DNA from: Chlamydoabsidia padenii
Lineage: Eukaryota; Mucoromycota; Mucoromycetes; Mucorales; Cunninghamellaceae
Reading direction: 5' to 3'
NCBI GenBank assembly: GCA_025330725.1
Contig: JAIWND010000006.1
Span: forward strand, 682,001 to 746,000
Length of the DNA: 64,000 nucleotides
In this document: in pieces, positions 24,475 to 37,507 of the stretch
Numbering within the stretch: the first letter of the stretch is position 1
Layout of the letters: each line of letters starts with the position of its first letter
Made by a program: the position numbers and the translations under genes
Notes under the pieces: generated by a model
Databases searched by the model: none
Seen by the model: the letters and a program-made list of their open reading frames with translations, nothing else
What the model was told of the DNA's origin: nothing

Positions 24475-25250
24475 TCACTTTTCCATGACTTGACGTTTCT
24501 TTGCCCGTCCACCAGCTCGTTCAGCTTCGTAAAATTCATTCTGGCGTGCAGGTCCATCCTTTTTCGGATCCGTGTCTATGACTTGTTTGGATTTGATCTG
24601 GAGAGCCTGGCGTACTTGTTCAATGTCCTTTGTATACTGTGCCTTGACTGATTCATTCGCCTGGACTTGGTTCATCACAGATTGAGCAGTTTGTTGCAGA
24701 TGATTGGTCAGTGATGCCGTCTGATCGGCCCAAGCTGTCACCCGTCCCACCAAATCGTCGAGCTGTCCTGGTCGCAAATCCCGTCCCATCGTCGTATTCA
24801 CCTGCAATTCCTGTCGTCTTTGATCGAGTTTGCCTGTCAAGACACCTTGGTATATCGCATCAATGATCAAATCTTCCAATTCGCGGATACTGGGGATGTC
24901 CAAGTAGGTCAGGAGGTCTTGATAATTTAAGGTCTATATTATACATAATCAAGGTATAAGTAAGCTGTGGCAGAGGATAAAAGGGTTGATATTAACTTGC
25001 CCGTCTTTTTTCAGAAAGTGTCACGATGGAGAGATGTTTGAGTTTGATGAGTTGTTTCGGTGTCAGTGCAGGTAGTTGGCTAGCATGGGCTAAGATCAAA
25101 TAAAATAAAATAAAAAGTGAGTAAGCAATATAGTCTTGTGAGAGTAAAGACAATATGACTTACCAGTATATTCACCATAAGTACCATAAAGGAAGAGTTC
25201 CAGTAACGCATAGTATGGCTTGACTTCAGGTAAAGTGGAGGCCTACTTGA

Positions 25251-25287
<37 letters not shown>

Positions 25288-25496
25288 GAATTAGTACACC
25301 ATTACCTTTTAAGCAGTGTTGTTATTACCTGTACGACATTGGGTGATTCGTATAGCTCGGAAAACACATAGACACCAGGAGCATCCAAGGTATCCATAAT
25401 CAATTTGGCGTGCGCGGCACCTTTGACTGATTTGGACAATAAGATAAACGGCAGTAGATTGTGTGAGGACGAAAGGGTCAAACTGGTTTCATTCAT
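24475..25496 (-). CDS. CSN7: COP9 signalosome subunit 7
   Basis: Exons 25496-25329, 25242-25164, 25089-25001 and 24933-24475 encode 264 residues. The PCI domain is well conserved: [38 protein letters not shown] and the winged-helix part [15 protein letters not shown] with GKLDQR. The C-terminal tail is charged and helical. CSN7 is a scaffold subunit of the signalosome that deneddylates cullins. Intron 3 has a GC donor (G|GCAAGT at 25000), and this junction alone restores the PCI reading. Intron 1 carries a 35-base T tract on the coding strand. Confidence 0.92.
25252..25286 (-). repeat. 35-base T tract (coding strand) in CSN7 intron 1
   Basis: Seen as A on the plus strand, upstream of the acceptor of exon 2; one of several such tracts in the window. 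Confidence 0.85.
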
Positions 25497-25656
25497 GATG
25501 GTATGGTATAAGAAGAGTAGAATATAGAAGAAAAAAAAAAAAAAAAAGTGACTTGTAAAGTGTTGGGAATGTAAAGATTTATGTACAGGAGTGGTTAAAG
25601 AAAGTCATTCGGGTTGGATGAACTTTTTTTTTTTTTTTGTATCATCGTCTTTCATT

Positions 25657-25667
25657 TTTAAATCCCG
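25657..25667 (-). promoter_or_regulatory. Exact promoter motif CGGGATTTAAA between CSN7 and the AtuA gene
   Basis: Preceded by GG on its strand. It lies 107 nt before the AtuA ATG (25774) and 161 nt from the CSN7 ATG (25496) in a shared divergent promoter. Confidence 0.6.
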
Positions 25668-25773
25668 CCCGGTCATACCTTTCAGCCTCCGATTCAATCA
25701 AGTTTTTTGCATTGAGATTTTCAATTTCCCCTTTTCTTTTTCTTCCCCATTTTACTATTCTTTTTAAAAACCA

Positions 25774-28080
25774 ATGAGCACAACTACCAAACCTATCAAA
25801 GTTGGCTGCTATAGTGCATTCTGGGGTGACTCTATTGAAGCTGCTATTCAACTCGCAAACGAAGACACGCTTGATTACTTGGTGGCTGATTATCTTGCAG
25901 GTAAAACATAATCCTTAAACCTTTTTTTTAACCATGACTCATCTTTTAATATTTGTAATGGGGTAATAGAAATAACCATGGGAATCTTTGCTGGAAACCG
26001 ATACCGACGACAAGACAAACCAGGCATCGATTACGTCAGTCTCTTCCTGACTCATACTTTACCAGATATCCTACCTCGACTGGCAAAAACGGGTACCAAG
26101 CTCGTGACCAATGCAGGTGCGTTAGACCCCTATGGTTGTAAACGGGCGGTGGAAAACCTACTTGACAAGATGGGTTTGGTACATCTCAAAGTGGCGGTGG
26201 TGTTGGGCGACGATCTGGTGCCAAAGGATACTTCTTTACCGGTATTCTCCTCCTTCTCTTCTCTTCAATCATTTTCACCTAGCTCGCCTATCAATCATAC
26301 TCAAGATGCCGATACTATGCCAGGACCTGATGATCGTATTTTGGCTTTAAATACGTATCTTGGTGCCAAAGGAATTGCTGCTGCTTTGGCAGAAGGTGCT
26401 GATATCATTGGTAAATAAACAAGAAAGTGATTATCATCTACTGACCTTTTTTTTTTTTTTTTGATGAGGGGGGTATAGTCACTGGTCGTGTGGTGGATTC
26501 AGCTTTGGTGGTAGGTCCACTCATGCATGAATATCAATGGGATGTTAATACAACAACAAACTACTATGATCTGATGGCATCAGCCTCCTTGGCCGGTCAT
26601 ATCATTGAATGCGGCTGTCATTCTACAGGTGGGAACTTTACGGATTGGAAAAAAGTGGTGGCGGCTGGTGGATATGCAAACATGGGTTATCCAATCATTG
26701 AATTCCAACCAGAGGGCGACTTTATTGTTACAAAGCCAGATGGCACAGGTGGCGTGGTCTCACCAGGCACAGTGGCTGAACAAATCTTGTATGAGACCAT
26801 GGATCCTTCACTGTATATTATGGCTGATGTCATTGTCGATCTTCGTCAAGTCCGACTCAAACAAGTGGGTCATGATCGGGTCCATGTTTCTGGCGCTCGT
26901 GGGCGACAACCCACACCTTGGTTGAAATGCTGTGGTATTTTTGTCAAGGGGTTTCAAGCTCATGGTGATCTATTGATTGCTGGTGATGAAGCCAAACAAA
27001 AGGTAATGAAAAAAAAAAAATTGACATTACGTTTTTATTAATTGATTGATTTATTACATAGGCTATCGCCATTGGTAATGCGATTCGTGATCGATGCTTG
27101 GCTATCTTCAAACGACGTGGACTAGATGCTTTTGAAGACTTTCGTGTGGAAACTGTGGGTGGTGAATCTCTCTATGGGTAATATATATATGAAAGCAGCC
27201 TTTTTTTTTCCCTCCCGTATTAACCTTACTTTATATACATAGCCCACATGCCAGTTTGCATGAATCTCGAGAAATCTTACTTCGTGTCGGCGCACATCAC
27301 CACGATCCTGCAGCAATGGCAATCTTCACAAGAGAAATCAATCCGGTAAGGTAAAAAAAAACAAGTGTGACACCATTACCAATTTTTTGAAACTAACAAT
27401 CTCTCTCTCTCTCTCTCTCTTTTTAGATGGTGACTTCAGGTGCCCCAGCTATGGGATTCTATGGCCTCCCTTCAGTGACGCCCAACATGGTCCATTTCCC
27501 CGCCCTTATTCCCAAGACAAACATCAAGACGACTGTAATGGTAGGCAAAGAAGATCAAGTGTTGGAAATCCCTTGGGATGCATGGGACAGTCATCACTCA
27601 TTCGGCCAACCGCCTACTCCTGTGCCACCTCTTCCTCTTTACGATGGCCCATCCACTCACCTGGTCAAGGTAAAGCTCATTCAACTGGTCTATGGTCGAA
27701 GTGGTGATAAGGGTGATGTTAGTAACATTGGTATTATTGCTCGCGATTCTCGGTATACACCTTTTATTAAACGATCCATCACCGAACGTGCTGTGGCGGA
27801 TTATATGCAACATCTTTGTCGGGGTGGTACCGTCAAGCGCTACGAATTGGCTGGATTGAATGCATTTAACTTTGTAATAACAAAAGCACTAGGTAAAAAA
27901 GATAAAAATAGAAGGATGGGGGGGTGACTTGAATTGACGATTATTCTCTACGTAGGTGGTGGTGGGATCAGCTCGTTAACTGTGGATCGTCAAGGCAAAA
28001 CATATGCTCAGTTAATGATCACTGGTATGTCGGTGGAAATCCCTGATGACACTCTTCCATTAACTGAAGCGAAACTTTGA
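25774..28080 (+). CDS. AtuA/DUF1446 family protein
   Basis: Seven exons (25774-25900, 25970-26410, 26479-27002, 27062-27177, 27243-27345, 27427-27892, 27956-28080) give 633 residues. The N-terminal two thirds is the AtuA/DUF1446 domain: GCYSAFWGDSIEAAIQLA, KLVTNAGALDPYG, DIIVTGRVVDSALVVGP, GHIIECGCHSTGGNFTDW. The C-terminal part has the associated small domain (LVYGRSGDKGDVSNIGIIAR, YELAGLNAFNFVI). In Pseudomonas, AtuA belongs to acyclic terpene (citronellol, geraniol) utilisation, but the reaction is not established and the fungal role is unknown. There is no pathway clustering here. Both domains are complete and the frame is clean, so the gene is probably functional. Confidence 0.88.
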
Positions 28081-28200
28081 AAACAAGAACATCACTTGGT
28101 ACTTGTCTAGTTTAATAGTGGATATGATATGACAATAAAAACCTTGTTTTATAGTAGGGGCATGATATAGTCGGTCATTGAAAAGCTTTATATATAAATA

Positions 28201-28211
28201 CTTGAACCCCG
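28201..28211 (-). promoter_or_regulatory. Promoter motif variant CGGGGTTCAAG before the YEATS gene
   Basis: Three mismatches to CGGGATTTGAA, 54 nt upstream of the ATG at 28265. Confidence 0.25.
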
Positions 28212-28264
28212 CTACTCTTTTTTTTTTTTTTTTTTTTGACGCACCTTCTTCTTCTCCTCTCCCC

Positions 28265-29021
28265 ATGTCCAACAAACGAATCAAAGGACTCAGTGTATCC
28301 CGACCCATCTATTATGGCAACACGGCAACACCTATCACTGGTAAAAAACCCGCCGATTCCGATCATACTCATCAATGGACAGTGATGCTGAAAGGGCTGG
28401 GTAATGACGATCTCAGTTATTACATTCGCAAAGTGGTCTTCAAGCTCCACGAAACCTATCCTAATCCTTTACGAAGTAAGTCATCCCCCCTCCTCTCACA
28501 CAAATGACACTAACTGTTATATATCTATAGCGGTAGAACAACCCCCTTTTGAATTAACAGAAACAGGTTGGGGTGAATTCGAAATCATGATCAAGGTGCA
28601 TTTCCATGTTGCCACTAGTGAAAAATCCGTGACACTTTACCACCATCTCCGTTTACATCCTTATGAAGACGATATCAATGGACAGCCTTGGCCTAAAGAC
28701 AAACCAGTGTCAAGTCTCATGTATGATGAATTGGTAAGTATGGTGATGTTGGGTATCTAACTTTTTTGACTCTCACTTTTTTTTTCTCTCTCTCTTACAC
28801 ACTTGTAGGTTTTTAACGAACCCACCGAGGCCTTCCGGGATATCTTGGCCAAACACAATGCACTTCAACCCAACTTGCCAGTCAAGAAACCAGCCTCGAT
28901 TCCACAATTTAGTGTCCAGCTTGAACAAGAAGAACTCGCTAGGTTGGAAGCTGCCCAAAAAGAAGTCAATGCCCAAATCCTTCACCTCAAACAACGAATG
29001 GCTGCTTTGGATCAAGACTAG
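28265..29021 (+). CDS. YAF9: YEATS-domain protein of the Yaf9/GAS41 group
   Basis: Exons 28265-28475, 28531-28733 and 28809-29021 encode 208 residues. The YEATS domain starts IKGLSVSRPIYYGNTA and includes HTHQWTVMLKG and GWGEFEIMIKVHFH, which line the acyl-lysine pocket. A C-terminal coiled coil (EELARLEAAQKEVNAQIL) is typical of Yaf9/GAS41, a shared subunit of SWR1 and NuA4 that reads acetylated histone H3. Length and order fit Yaf9 better than Taf14 or Sas5. No AATAAA is needed to place the stop. Confidence 0.93.
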
Positions 29022-29272
29022 TCTTTCCCCCCCCCTTCCTCTTTGTAAATAGATATATTCCATTGACTACATAGTATAGTTGTTACTTTTTATTATTATG
29101 GTGATGATTTAAAAAGTAAAACAAACTGTTTTTATTTAGGCTATATAAAATAAAAATAATAAACATTACATACTATATATAATAAAGAAGAGCTACTGCT
29201 ATATAAAGATACTATTAACTACAATGACTAATTATAAAAAAAAAAAAAGGGTGTGTGTATGTGTGTATGTCA

Positions 29273-32200
29273 TTAGCCATTCATACCAGGTGGTGGACGG
29301 GTTGTAGGGTGTCGTTGATCACCATCGCCAGATAATGTAATGTTATCCAGGATGCTTTGAACAACATACTCTAATGCATAAAGAGGTTGGTCAGTAAAGT
29401 CCACTTTTCTTTACCGTTGTTTATACAAACTTACCTTCATTGGTTCCATTAGTGAATAATCCAGTATTTGATGAGGGTGATCGGGTCCGATTGGTAGATG
29501 ACAGGGGATAACCAAGTCCTCCAGGAAATCCAGAAGTAGTACTTGTGTGGAATGAAGGTACAGGGTGATGAGGAGGAGAGGTATGTTGTTGTTGTTGTTG
29601 TTGTTGTTGCTGCTGTTGATGGAAATGAGATTCCAGTAAAGGTTCGGGCATAGATTTACTTGATTTCAATGCTTGTTTTGGTCCATCATCACCATACGGG
29701 TTGAAGCCTTGTTGTTGTTGTTGTTGTTGTTGATACCGTGGTGTTTCGCCCATCATGGAAGCGTAACCAGGATTTAAAAAAGACGACATTCCAGATTCCA
29801 CAAAAACCCCGCCATTCAAGGAACGCATACTAGGTGGACTATTACCAAACGATCGTCGCTGATCCTGTTGTTGATGCATTTGTCTTTGTTGGTGTGGGGT
29901 TTGTTGTTGTTGTTGTTGATGATGATGGTGGTGGATTTGAGATGTTGACCAAATATCAGAAGGTGCACCAGGTGAGGTAGTATTGGGTTGATGATGGTGT
30001 TGATGTTGATGAGAGGTAGCTACAGCAGGAGAAGTCGACGCTGTTGTGCCATATCCAAACCCTGGACCACCACCTAATTGAGGCATATTCATGCGTTGAT
30101 ACCGATAATTTGCCAATACGACTTTTTCTTGTTCAGTCAAATCCATAGGTGCATCAAAAATCGCTCGTAAATTGTTTTCAGACATTGTTTGGCCCGGTGT
30201 CTTCCAAGTATTGTCCATAGGGGATGTGGCTGTAGTGGAAGGTGCTGATGGACTTGTTTCTGGTGAAGCTGGTGGTGGTGGTGCAAAGTTAAACATAGGA
30301 TAAGTCATTGGTGTTGTAGAATGAGATGCCATCATGTTCGAAGCAGGTGTGGACATCATTGGCATCGAGTGTTTAACTACTGCTGGTTCAGAGGAGAATC
30401 TACCCAACATTGCACCATCTAACGATAAAAATAACCCCCAGTTAGATAAATTTGGTATCCTTTTTTCTTTTTTTGGTTCTTACCTGGAGGAAGAAGAGAA
30501 GAGGAAGAATCATGTGAGTACCGCTGCACCTGAGATCGTTTAGGTGTTGCCATTAAAGAAGCAGGGATCTTTTGTTCATAAAACGATACATTATGTGTTT
30601 TGAAATAAGAGACGACCCTATCCAGAGCAGTGGCGAATGTATCTATAGTAGTGTGATGCAATACAAGCACGATATCTTCAGCACAGTAATGATCAGGATA
30701 AGAGCTGAGTCTGATACCAAATTCTTGTTGTAATCGTAGCACCATAGCACCCTTAAAGTCGTCCGATTCCAGTACACGAGTCAATGCCTCTGAGCGAAGA
30801 GCCCGTAGTTCATAATCACGAGGCACCACCGATTGCACCATCCCCATTGCCAAATCAATTTGAGCTTCAGGACCCACCAATACCACATCATCCGTAGCCA
30901 ATTCACAATCAGGCCATAGCAGTCGTGTGTTTGTCTTTTTCCCGATTTCTTCATCAAAAAACATGCTTTGATCATGAGCCAAGAGTCGTTGGAGTCGGAA
31001 TGGGATGGGTACAGTGTGAGTGACATAGTCGCGGTCCTTGGGATGAATGAGCTCCATCACGGCATGGCGTAGATTGTCCAGGTTAATTTGATTCTTCATA
31101 GGCGTACGAGCCACCACGTTATCTTCATTGTCATAATAGCCACCAAGTGATGCGAATTCCTCCGTGTTGGAGAACTTGACATAGACACCGTACTTCTTCA
31201 TGATGCGTTGGATATTTTTACCACCCACCCCAATAATCCGCTTATGGTAAGCCTCGGGTACAAAGAAGGAGATTTCCGCCGGTAGTTCTTCTTGAAGTAG
31301 AGTGAGACCATCTAGCACCTTGGTAAAGCTTGTACTGTCGACTTCAATGACAAAGTTATAATCGCTGGCCATAGGGAGGAATCGGATCTTGGCCCCCGAA
31401 GTTTTCATGATCTTGTTGATTTTACCATTCTTCTTGCCACTGATAAAGTCTCGTTGTTCGTTGGCGGATTCGACCCGGAAGATGGTGCCTTGATGAAAGG
31501 GTTTCAAAAACGCCATTTCTTGAAGTCGTTGATAGACATTACGAATGGCTCGCTCGGTTCCCATCACTTCGATACAGCCAGGTTCCATCTTGTAGACCAC
31601 TTGAGCACCTGATACTTGAGAGAGTTGAGATACCATGCTGGCCAAATTGCTGGTAGAGTCAAAGAAGCAATGAGACGCCCCACCGTTGAAGATGATTCCG
31701 TCGTGATCATTAAAATAAAAGATTGCTTCGTAAATCCCAGTGGCGACAAAGTTGATGGCACGTAATGTTCGTTCGGCATTCACACGATTTTCTGCATACA
31801 CCGAGATGGAATCTTCGCCTGAGCCCAAGGGTGGGAAACCAACAAACGAGCCTAATTACCAGAAAAGTAAACAAAAGAGCGTTTTAGTATTTTTGCTCTT
31901 TATTTCTGTTATCCTATCTTACCATTGTCGTGCATAATCTTGCGAACTTCGTCTTTACGATGTAGTAGCATCCAGTCCAGTTTCTGAGCCACCATCTTGA
32001 CCGATTTGTGATACATAGATTTGGCCTATTTTCATAAAGAGAAAGAGAGAGTAAGTAAAACGATTGCCTTTTTTTTAAAAATATATATATATATATATAT
32101 ATATCTTTTTATACGTTACCTTTTGTGAAGCCAATTTATTCAACATATCTTTAACACGAGCCACATTAGCAGGTTCACCTGTGATATAGATCGCAGAGTC

Positions 32201-33084
32201 GTCTTCGTCCTCCCCAGTTACTGTCGCCGCCGCAAAAGGTGAGGGAAAGTAAATATTGGTGCAGGTTTCTTCTATAATAGGATGTAAACCAGTTCGTTTG
32301 CGACCACCAATCAAGTATTGAAACTTCAATGGCATATATACCACATCAGATCGCAAACCAGCCTAGACATAATAAAGGATCAATGGAAGAAGAAGAAGGG
32401 AGAAAAAAAAAAGTGTTTGGTTAGTGAAATAGACAAATCGGGATTTCAATTGTTTTAGGTTTCCTTACATTTTCGTCAAGTAGTACCAAGAGCCTAACCC
32501 TGCATTTTTCAGCACATTCGGGTACACCAGTGATAGTCAAGGCCACAGTATGATCAGAAGCAAAGCATGATTGATGATTTTCAGGTGGAGTGATTCGAAC
32601 AGTTGTGTTGGTTTCTTCAGCAATACGATCGCATTGATCTTGACTTGGGGATTCAGCTGAAGGAACGGGTAAGACTAGTTCGATCTATATATAAAGAGAT
32701 AGGATGAATACGTAGTAAAAGAGATGGTCCACTTACTTTAATCGGACATTGAAGTAACAATTCACTTCGAGCAACAGCAAGGGAATGAAGAGGACCTGTC
32801 ATTGTCAAGTTATAGTCAGTGGGCGTATCAACTAGAGCATGTTTGGTGGGTTTATCATTAGTGGTGATTGTAATATCGCATTTAGTAGAAGTCATGATGT
32901 GTTGACAGGTATCCCGGAGTTTTGATAGCATTGTAGTATGTTCATCTTTTTTTCGACAAAGGTCATATTGTTGGGATGCACAAGGAGCATAACAAAAGGA
33001 TAAAGCTGCTGTAGTAGTTGTATTACTATTGGTGGATGATGATGTTGGTGATGAACTTGTCATCCTGGTAGTCACTTCGTCCAT
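29273..33084 (-). CDS. Large multi-KH-domain RNA-binding protein
   Basis: Seven exons (33084-32737, 32684-32469, 32362-32120, 32025-31923, 31851-30484, 30418-29435, 29370-29273) give 1119 residues. Several KH-type units are visible; the clearest has the GxxG loop in EAYHKRIIGVGGKNIQRIMK, and others read FQYLIGGRKRTGLHPIIEE and RDFISGKKNGKINKIMKTSG. A long Gln/His/Pro-rich C-terminal tail begins after residue 760. The repertoire resembles Bicaudal-C-like proteins and yeast YLL032C, which are cytoplasmic RNA binders. I cannot assign a specific role. The promoter region is shared with GET3 at a distance of about 750 nt. Seven poly-Gln or CAA/CAG runs in the tail explain several out-of-frame reading frames nearby. 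Confidence 0.85.
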
Positions 33085-33833
33085 TTTTGGTATCTAAATA
33101 TTAAGTAAAAAAAAAAAAAAAAAAAAAGGTGGGTAGGTAGATAGTATTAAGAGAAAGTGTGTATGTGTGTATTAAAAAATAATAAAAAAGGTAGGATGTG
33201 ACAGGTCTTCTATGTTGTTGAATATGATGATGGGAAGAAGAGAGTGAGAGAAAGGAATCAATCAATTCTCTTTTGGAATTAGTGTGTTTTGAGTGTGAGG
33301 CAAAAAAAGTGTGAAGGAGTGGAGAAAGAAATGCAAAAATAGGTTTCTGGTAAAAAACATTTTTTAACAACAACAACAAAAAAAAAAAAAAAAAAAAAAG
33401 AGGCTCGGGTTATCTTGTGGTGAAAAAAAAAATTATTCGAAACATGAGGAATAAGAGCGCAGCTTTACTTGTTACTTGTCAAAACCACCCTTGAAAGATT
33501 GGCATGAATCCTTTTCTTTTTAATGAACATCATTTCTTTCCTCTTCATTGATCATTGTTTCCTTTTTTTATATGGGATGATCATGAAAGGAGCAAGTGTC
33601 ATTAATGTAAACAATAAACTTATTGTTTGCTATTTTACTACCGAGGCGGGTTTTTCCCATTGTTTGTCTTTCTACTTTTGGTTTTTTTCATGCCTTATTG
33701 GCTTTGTTCCACTTTTCATATCCCGACAGTGATTGCGGGATTTGAACAAAAGTCGACTTATTTTGGCGGGCCCTTCTCTGTTCTTCTTTTTTCTTCCATC
33801 TCTTCATCCACTTTATTTTGTAAAAAGAAAACC
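33085..33833. other. Divergent intergenic region, KH gene to GET3
   Basis: Long A tracts (33105-33127, 33379-33399), then AT-rich DNA, then an exact motif at 33736 and a second GGCGGG at 33767. I see no gene in it. Confidence 0.5.
33736..33746 (+). promoter_or_regulatory. Exact promoter motif CGGGATTTGAA before GET3
   Basis: Preceded by G, 88 nt upstream of the ATG at 33834. A GGCGGG follows 21 nt downstream. Confidence 0.6.
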
Positions 33834-35257
33834 ATGTCAGATTACTCCGATGACGACTTCCAACCCTTGGACCCTACTTTGAAAAACGTACTTGATCAAG
33901 ATTCTTTGCACTGGATCTTTGTTGGTGGCAAAGGTGGTGTTGGTAAGTAAACAAGATGAATTACGCTTTCCGCCCCCCCCCTGAGGAGACGATGTTATGA
34001 CTAATGGTTTTTCCTTTTATATCAATACAGGTAAAACGACTTCATCTTGCTCTTTGGCAGTTCAATTATCCAAGGTGCGTGAATCGGTTTTGTTGATCTC
34101 CACCGATCCTGCTCACAACTTATCTGACGCGTTTGGACAAAAATTCTCTAAAGAAGCTACCCTGGTCAATGGGTTTGAAAACTTGTATGCTATGGAAATC
34201 GATCCTACTTCAAGTATTCAAGAAATGATTGAACAATGTAAGTCAAGGGAGCAAAGTATAAAGGTTTAGACTGACTGACTGACTTTTTGTTACTTTATAG
34301 CTGATCAAAACAATGGTATGGGTAGTATGGTGCAAGACTTGGCTTATGCCATTCCTGGTGTAGATGAAGCTATGGGTTTCGCTGAAGTGATGAAGTAGGT
34401 TGATATTGATAGATGGCTTTATATGATTATTTTAATTCTTACTCATCTTTTTACACTTTTATAGACAAGTCAAGACCATGTCATACTCAGTGGTCGTGTT
34501 TGATACCGCCCCTACAGGTCATACCCTCCGATTCCTCTCATTCCCTACTGTATTGGAAAAAGCATTGGCAAAGATCAGTGGTCTTAGTGGACGATTTGGA
34601 CCCATGTTCCAACAGGTATGTATAGGGATAGGGGAAAGGTTTAACATCCTGTGAATGATTGGCTCACACATACTGTTTATTTATTTATTTATTTAGGTCT
34701 CTGGGATGATGGGCATGAATGCAAACCAAGAAGACATGTTTGGTAAATTGGAAGAAATGCGTTCGGTGATTACTGAAGTGAATAACCAATTCAAAGATCC
34801 TGTAAGTTGATAAATAAATGATGATCGATACAACTAACTAACATAATTACTATACTATATTATATAGAGTATCACGACATTTATCTGTGTTTGTATCTCT
34901 GAATTCTTGTCACTCTATGAAACGGAACGCATGATTCAAGAATTGACATCTTACCACATCGATACCCATAACATCATCGTGAATCAACTCTTGTTTCCTA
35001 AAGAAGGTAGGTAGAATCAAGGAAGAGAAGGAGTGGGATATAGCTGACATTTATCAACTATTTTTTTTATAGGTTCCAACTGTGAACATTGTAGCGTGCG
35101 ACACAAGATGCAACAAAAATACTTGGAACAAATTAATGACTTGTATGAAGACTTCCATATCGTCAAGATGCCTTTATTGACCAAGGAAGTCCGTGGTACC
35201 GAAGACATTAAAGAATTTAGCAAAATGTTAGTAGAACCTTATCACCCTCCCAACTAG
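33834..35257 (+). CDS. GET3: GET3/ASNA1 ATPase, tail-anchored protein targeting factor
   Basis: Seven exons (33834-33942, 34031-34237, 34301-34394, 34465-34615, 34697-34801, 34868-35006, 35073-35257) encode 329 residues. The P-loop [10 protein letters not shown] is split by the first intron. Switch I is [14 protein letters not shown], switch [20 protein letters not shown] zinc-binding pair lies in NCEHCSVRH and a Met-rich helix in [11 protein letters not shown] binds the cargo. Get3 is a cytosolic dimer that carries tail-anchored proteins to the ER Get1/2 receptor. All key residues are present. AATAAA at 35300 follows the gene. Confidence 0.97.
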
Positions 35258-35375
35258 TATGTAGTATCACTCTTATTAGCTTTACTAGTTTTATTAATCA
35301 ATAAACAGACCCAATTTATCTCTCATGAACTTGTACAGCCAGACCAACTTGCCAATTCCTTGGGATGCATGATTT

Positions 35376-35386
35376 TTTAAATCCCG
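35376..35386 (-). promoter_or_regulatory. Exact promoter motif CGGGATTTAAA before the METTL25-like gene
   Basis: Minus orientation, 71 nt upstream of the ATG at 35457 and followed by a TATAAAA at 35390. Confidence 0.6.
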
Positions 35387-35456
35387 TCTATAAAATGCGT
35401 GCGGTGACTCGAAAAAAAACAAAATCACTCTTTCTTCCCACTTTTTACAAATCTCA

Positions 35457-37214
35457 ATGGGTTGCCCATTACCAAAAGGATATGATGAAGGTGATATCAA
35501 CACATATACCAAGGCTCTCTGTGACTTTATTCAACAGTATCGCTTCTTAACGAACATTCACGTGGTGGACTTTTTGACACAGGATCAGTGGGAATTACTC
35601 GACCCCACTTGGCGGCAGGCCTTTTTACCTGATCAACAACAGCAACCTCAAGATCTTGATGACGATAGTTGGTGGGACAGCTTGATTCATCTCTCCACAG
35701 CTGCTGATCTCACAAAAGTGAGTTTGTAAAGAAAATAGGAATGAACTGTGTCTCTCATACTGTTGATTCTTCTTCTTCTTTACAGGACTTTAATATGGAC
35801 CCAGCCTGGCCTTCCTCACTTTGTCACTTTATTCAAACAACAAGAGACCTGGCATTATCAAGACAATCGGATATGGGTGGTAAGTAATAACCGAATTAGG
35901 TAATGTATACATGTATATACTAACCTATAGATTGTTGATTTGGTGTGTATGTAGGTAATCTTGCACAACCTATTGACAGACATATTAAACCTGGTATGAC
36001 GACAAAGAAGATACACGAGGTAAAGGATCAAGATGGGAATGGATGATGAATGGAAAAGCTAACTACTTACCTGTATTAATAAAATCAACTAGGTGGAACG
36101 AATGGGACCATTGATCTATCAGACCGCTAGGGACAACAATATAGAACACGTTGTTGATTTGGGTGCTGGTCAAGGTTATCTCTCACGAACGGTGGCCTTC
36201 CAATATGATTTACAAGTAATGGCTGTGGATGGGTCAGAAGTACAAACATGTGGAGCAAAACGATTTGATAATATGGCCATCAAAGGATTCAAGGATAAAC
36301 AGCATATGATTCACCATGTCACGGATCTCTTTACATCAGAAAATGCCGCTGACATTCTCGCTAGTTTACAACAATCACGTCATAATGATGCGACAATGTC
36401 TTGGCTGATCTGTGGTCTTCATGCATGTGGTGATCTCTCTAGTATGATGCTCCGTCTCTTTACTCAACGACCTGAAATTCAAGCTCTAGTCAATGTGGGT
36501 TGCTGTTATCATTTTTTAACTCATCATCAAGGGGATACGCCGGGATTTCCAATGTCCAGCTCATTAAGGGACTACCATTTGGGATCGACCGCATGTATGT
36601 TGGCTTGTCAGGCTCCTTCTCGTTGGCTGGAAAGGAAGGAATCAAGTATCAAGGCTTATGAACATCACTTTTTTCGGTGTTTGTTACAGGTACGTCACAC
36701 TTGTTTTTTTTGTAGTAAATCAGATCTAGGGAAAACTCATCTATCTCTCTTTTTATGTAGTGGCTCATGGTGGAACAGGGTTTAATCAAGGTATCGGAAA
36801 AGGCTCCGGTAATTGGCCGACTTAACAAGAAACGAGACTTTGATACTTTTCCGATCTATGTCAAGGCGGCTTTGACCCGGTTGGGATATTCTGTGGATGC
36901 TATTCCTTCCGACTTGGCGGCCTCTTCTTATGATCACTTTAAAAAGGTGGCTAATGTCGACAAACGTATTGCGGTGCTTTGGACAATCAGAGGTAATAAT
37001 GATGATCTGCAAAGAATACAATACTGATGTATGATTGTTTTTTATTTTTGTACTAGCTCTTCTTGGTCCTGTAATAGAATCTCTTGTGTTACTGGATCGA
37101 TATCTTTATCTAGATGAAACTATCCCGCCTAGTCCAACAAAACAGGTCGGGCTGGTTCCGCTGTTTGATGATATCGTGTCTCCTAGAAATATGGTCGTGC
37201 TGGCGATAAAATAG
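35457..37214 (+). CDS. METTL25-like methyltransferase
   Basis: Six exons (35457-35717, 35786-35879, 35955-36019, 36093-36689, 36761-36992, 37057-37214) give 468 residues. The SAM-binding motif is HVVDLGAGQGYLSRTVAF, preceded by the typical GMTTKKIHEVERM. LICGLHACGDLSSMMLRLF and VNVGCCYHFLT are diagnostic of the METTL25/RRNAD1 family. Family members are predicted RNA or rRNA-dimethylase-like methyltransferases; the substrate in fungi is not established. The C-terminal part FPIYVKAALTRLGY is also conserved. AATAAA occurs at 37303. Confidence 0.88.
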
Positions 37215-37507
37215 ATGCTCCCCTTCTAATGTACATAGATTTACCCTCCATTATCATTGATTACATAGACTTATTCAATAATTATAGAATGTATATCACA
37301 ACAATAAAACAATCTTTTAACATGTTACCTCTCTATGTTGTATATGTTTCCGTTGTAGTTGGGTTAGTTGTGTCTGGGCCCTATTTCATTATGCCGACCA
37401 CCTTAATCTATTATTAGGCCAGTCCAAAAAGGACGACCCTTTCCCTTCCACCAAAAATCACGTAAATTGAACTCCCGCCAGGCTTTGAAAGAACACTTAT
37501 TGCAAAC

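Noticed and set aside
29435..30418. Poly-Gln and poly-His tracts as possible separate genes
   Set aside because: They lie in one frame with the KH protein and join it through a good intron.
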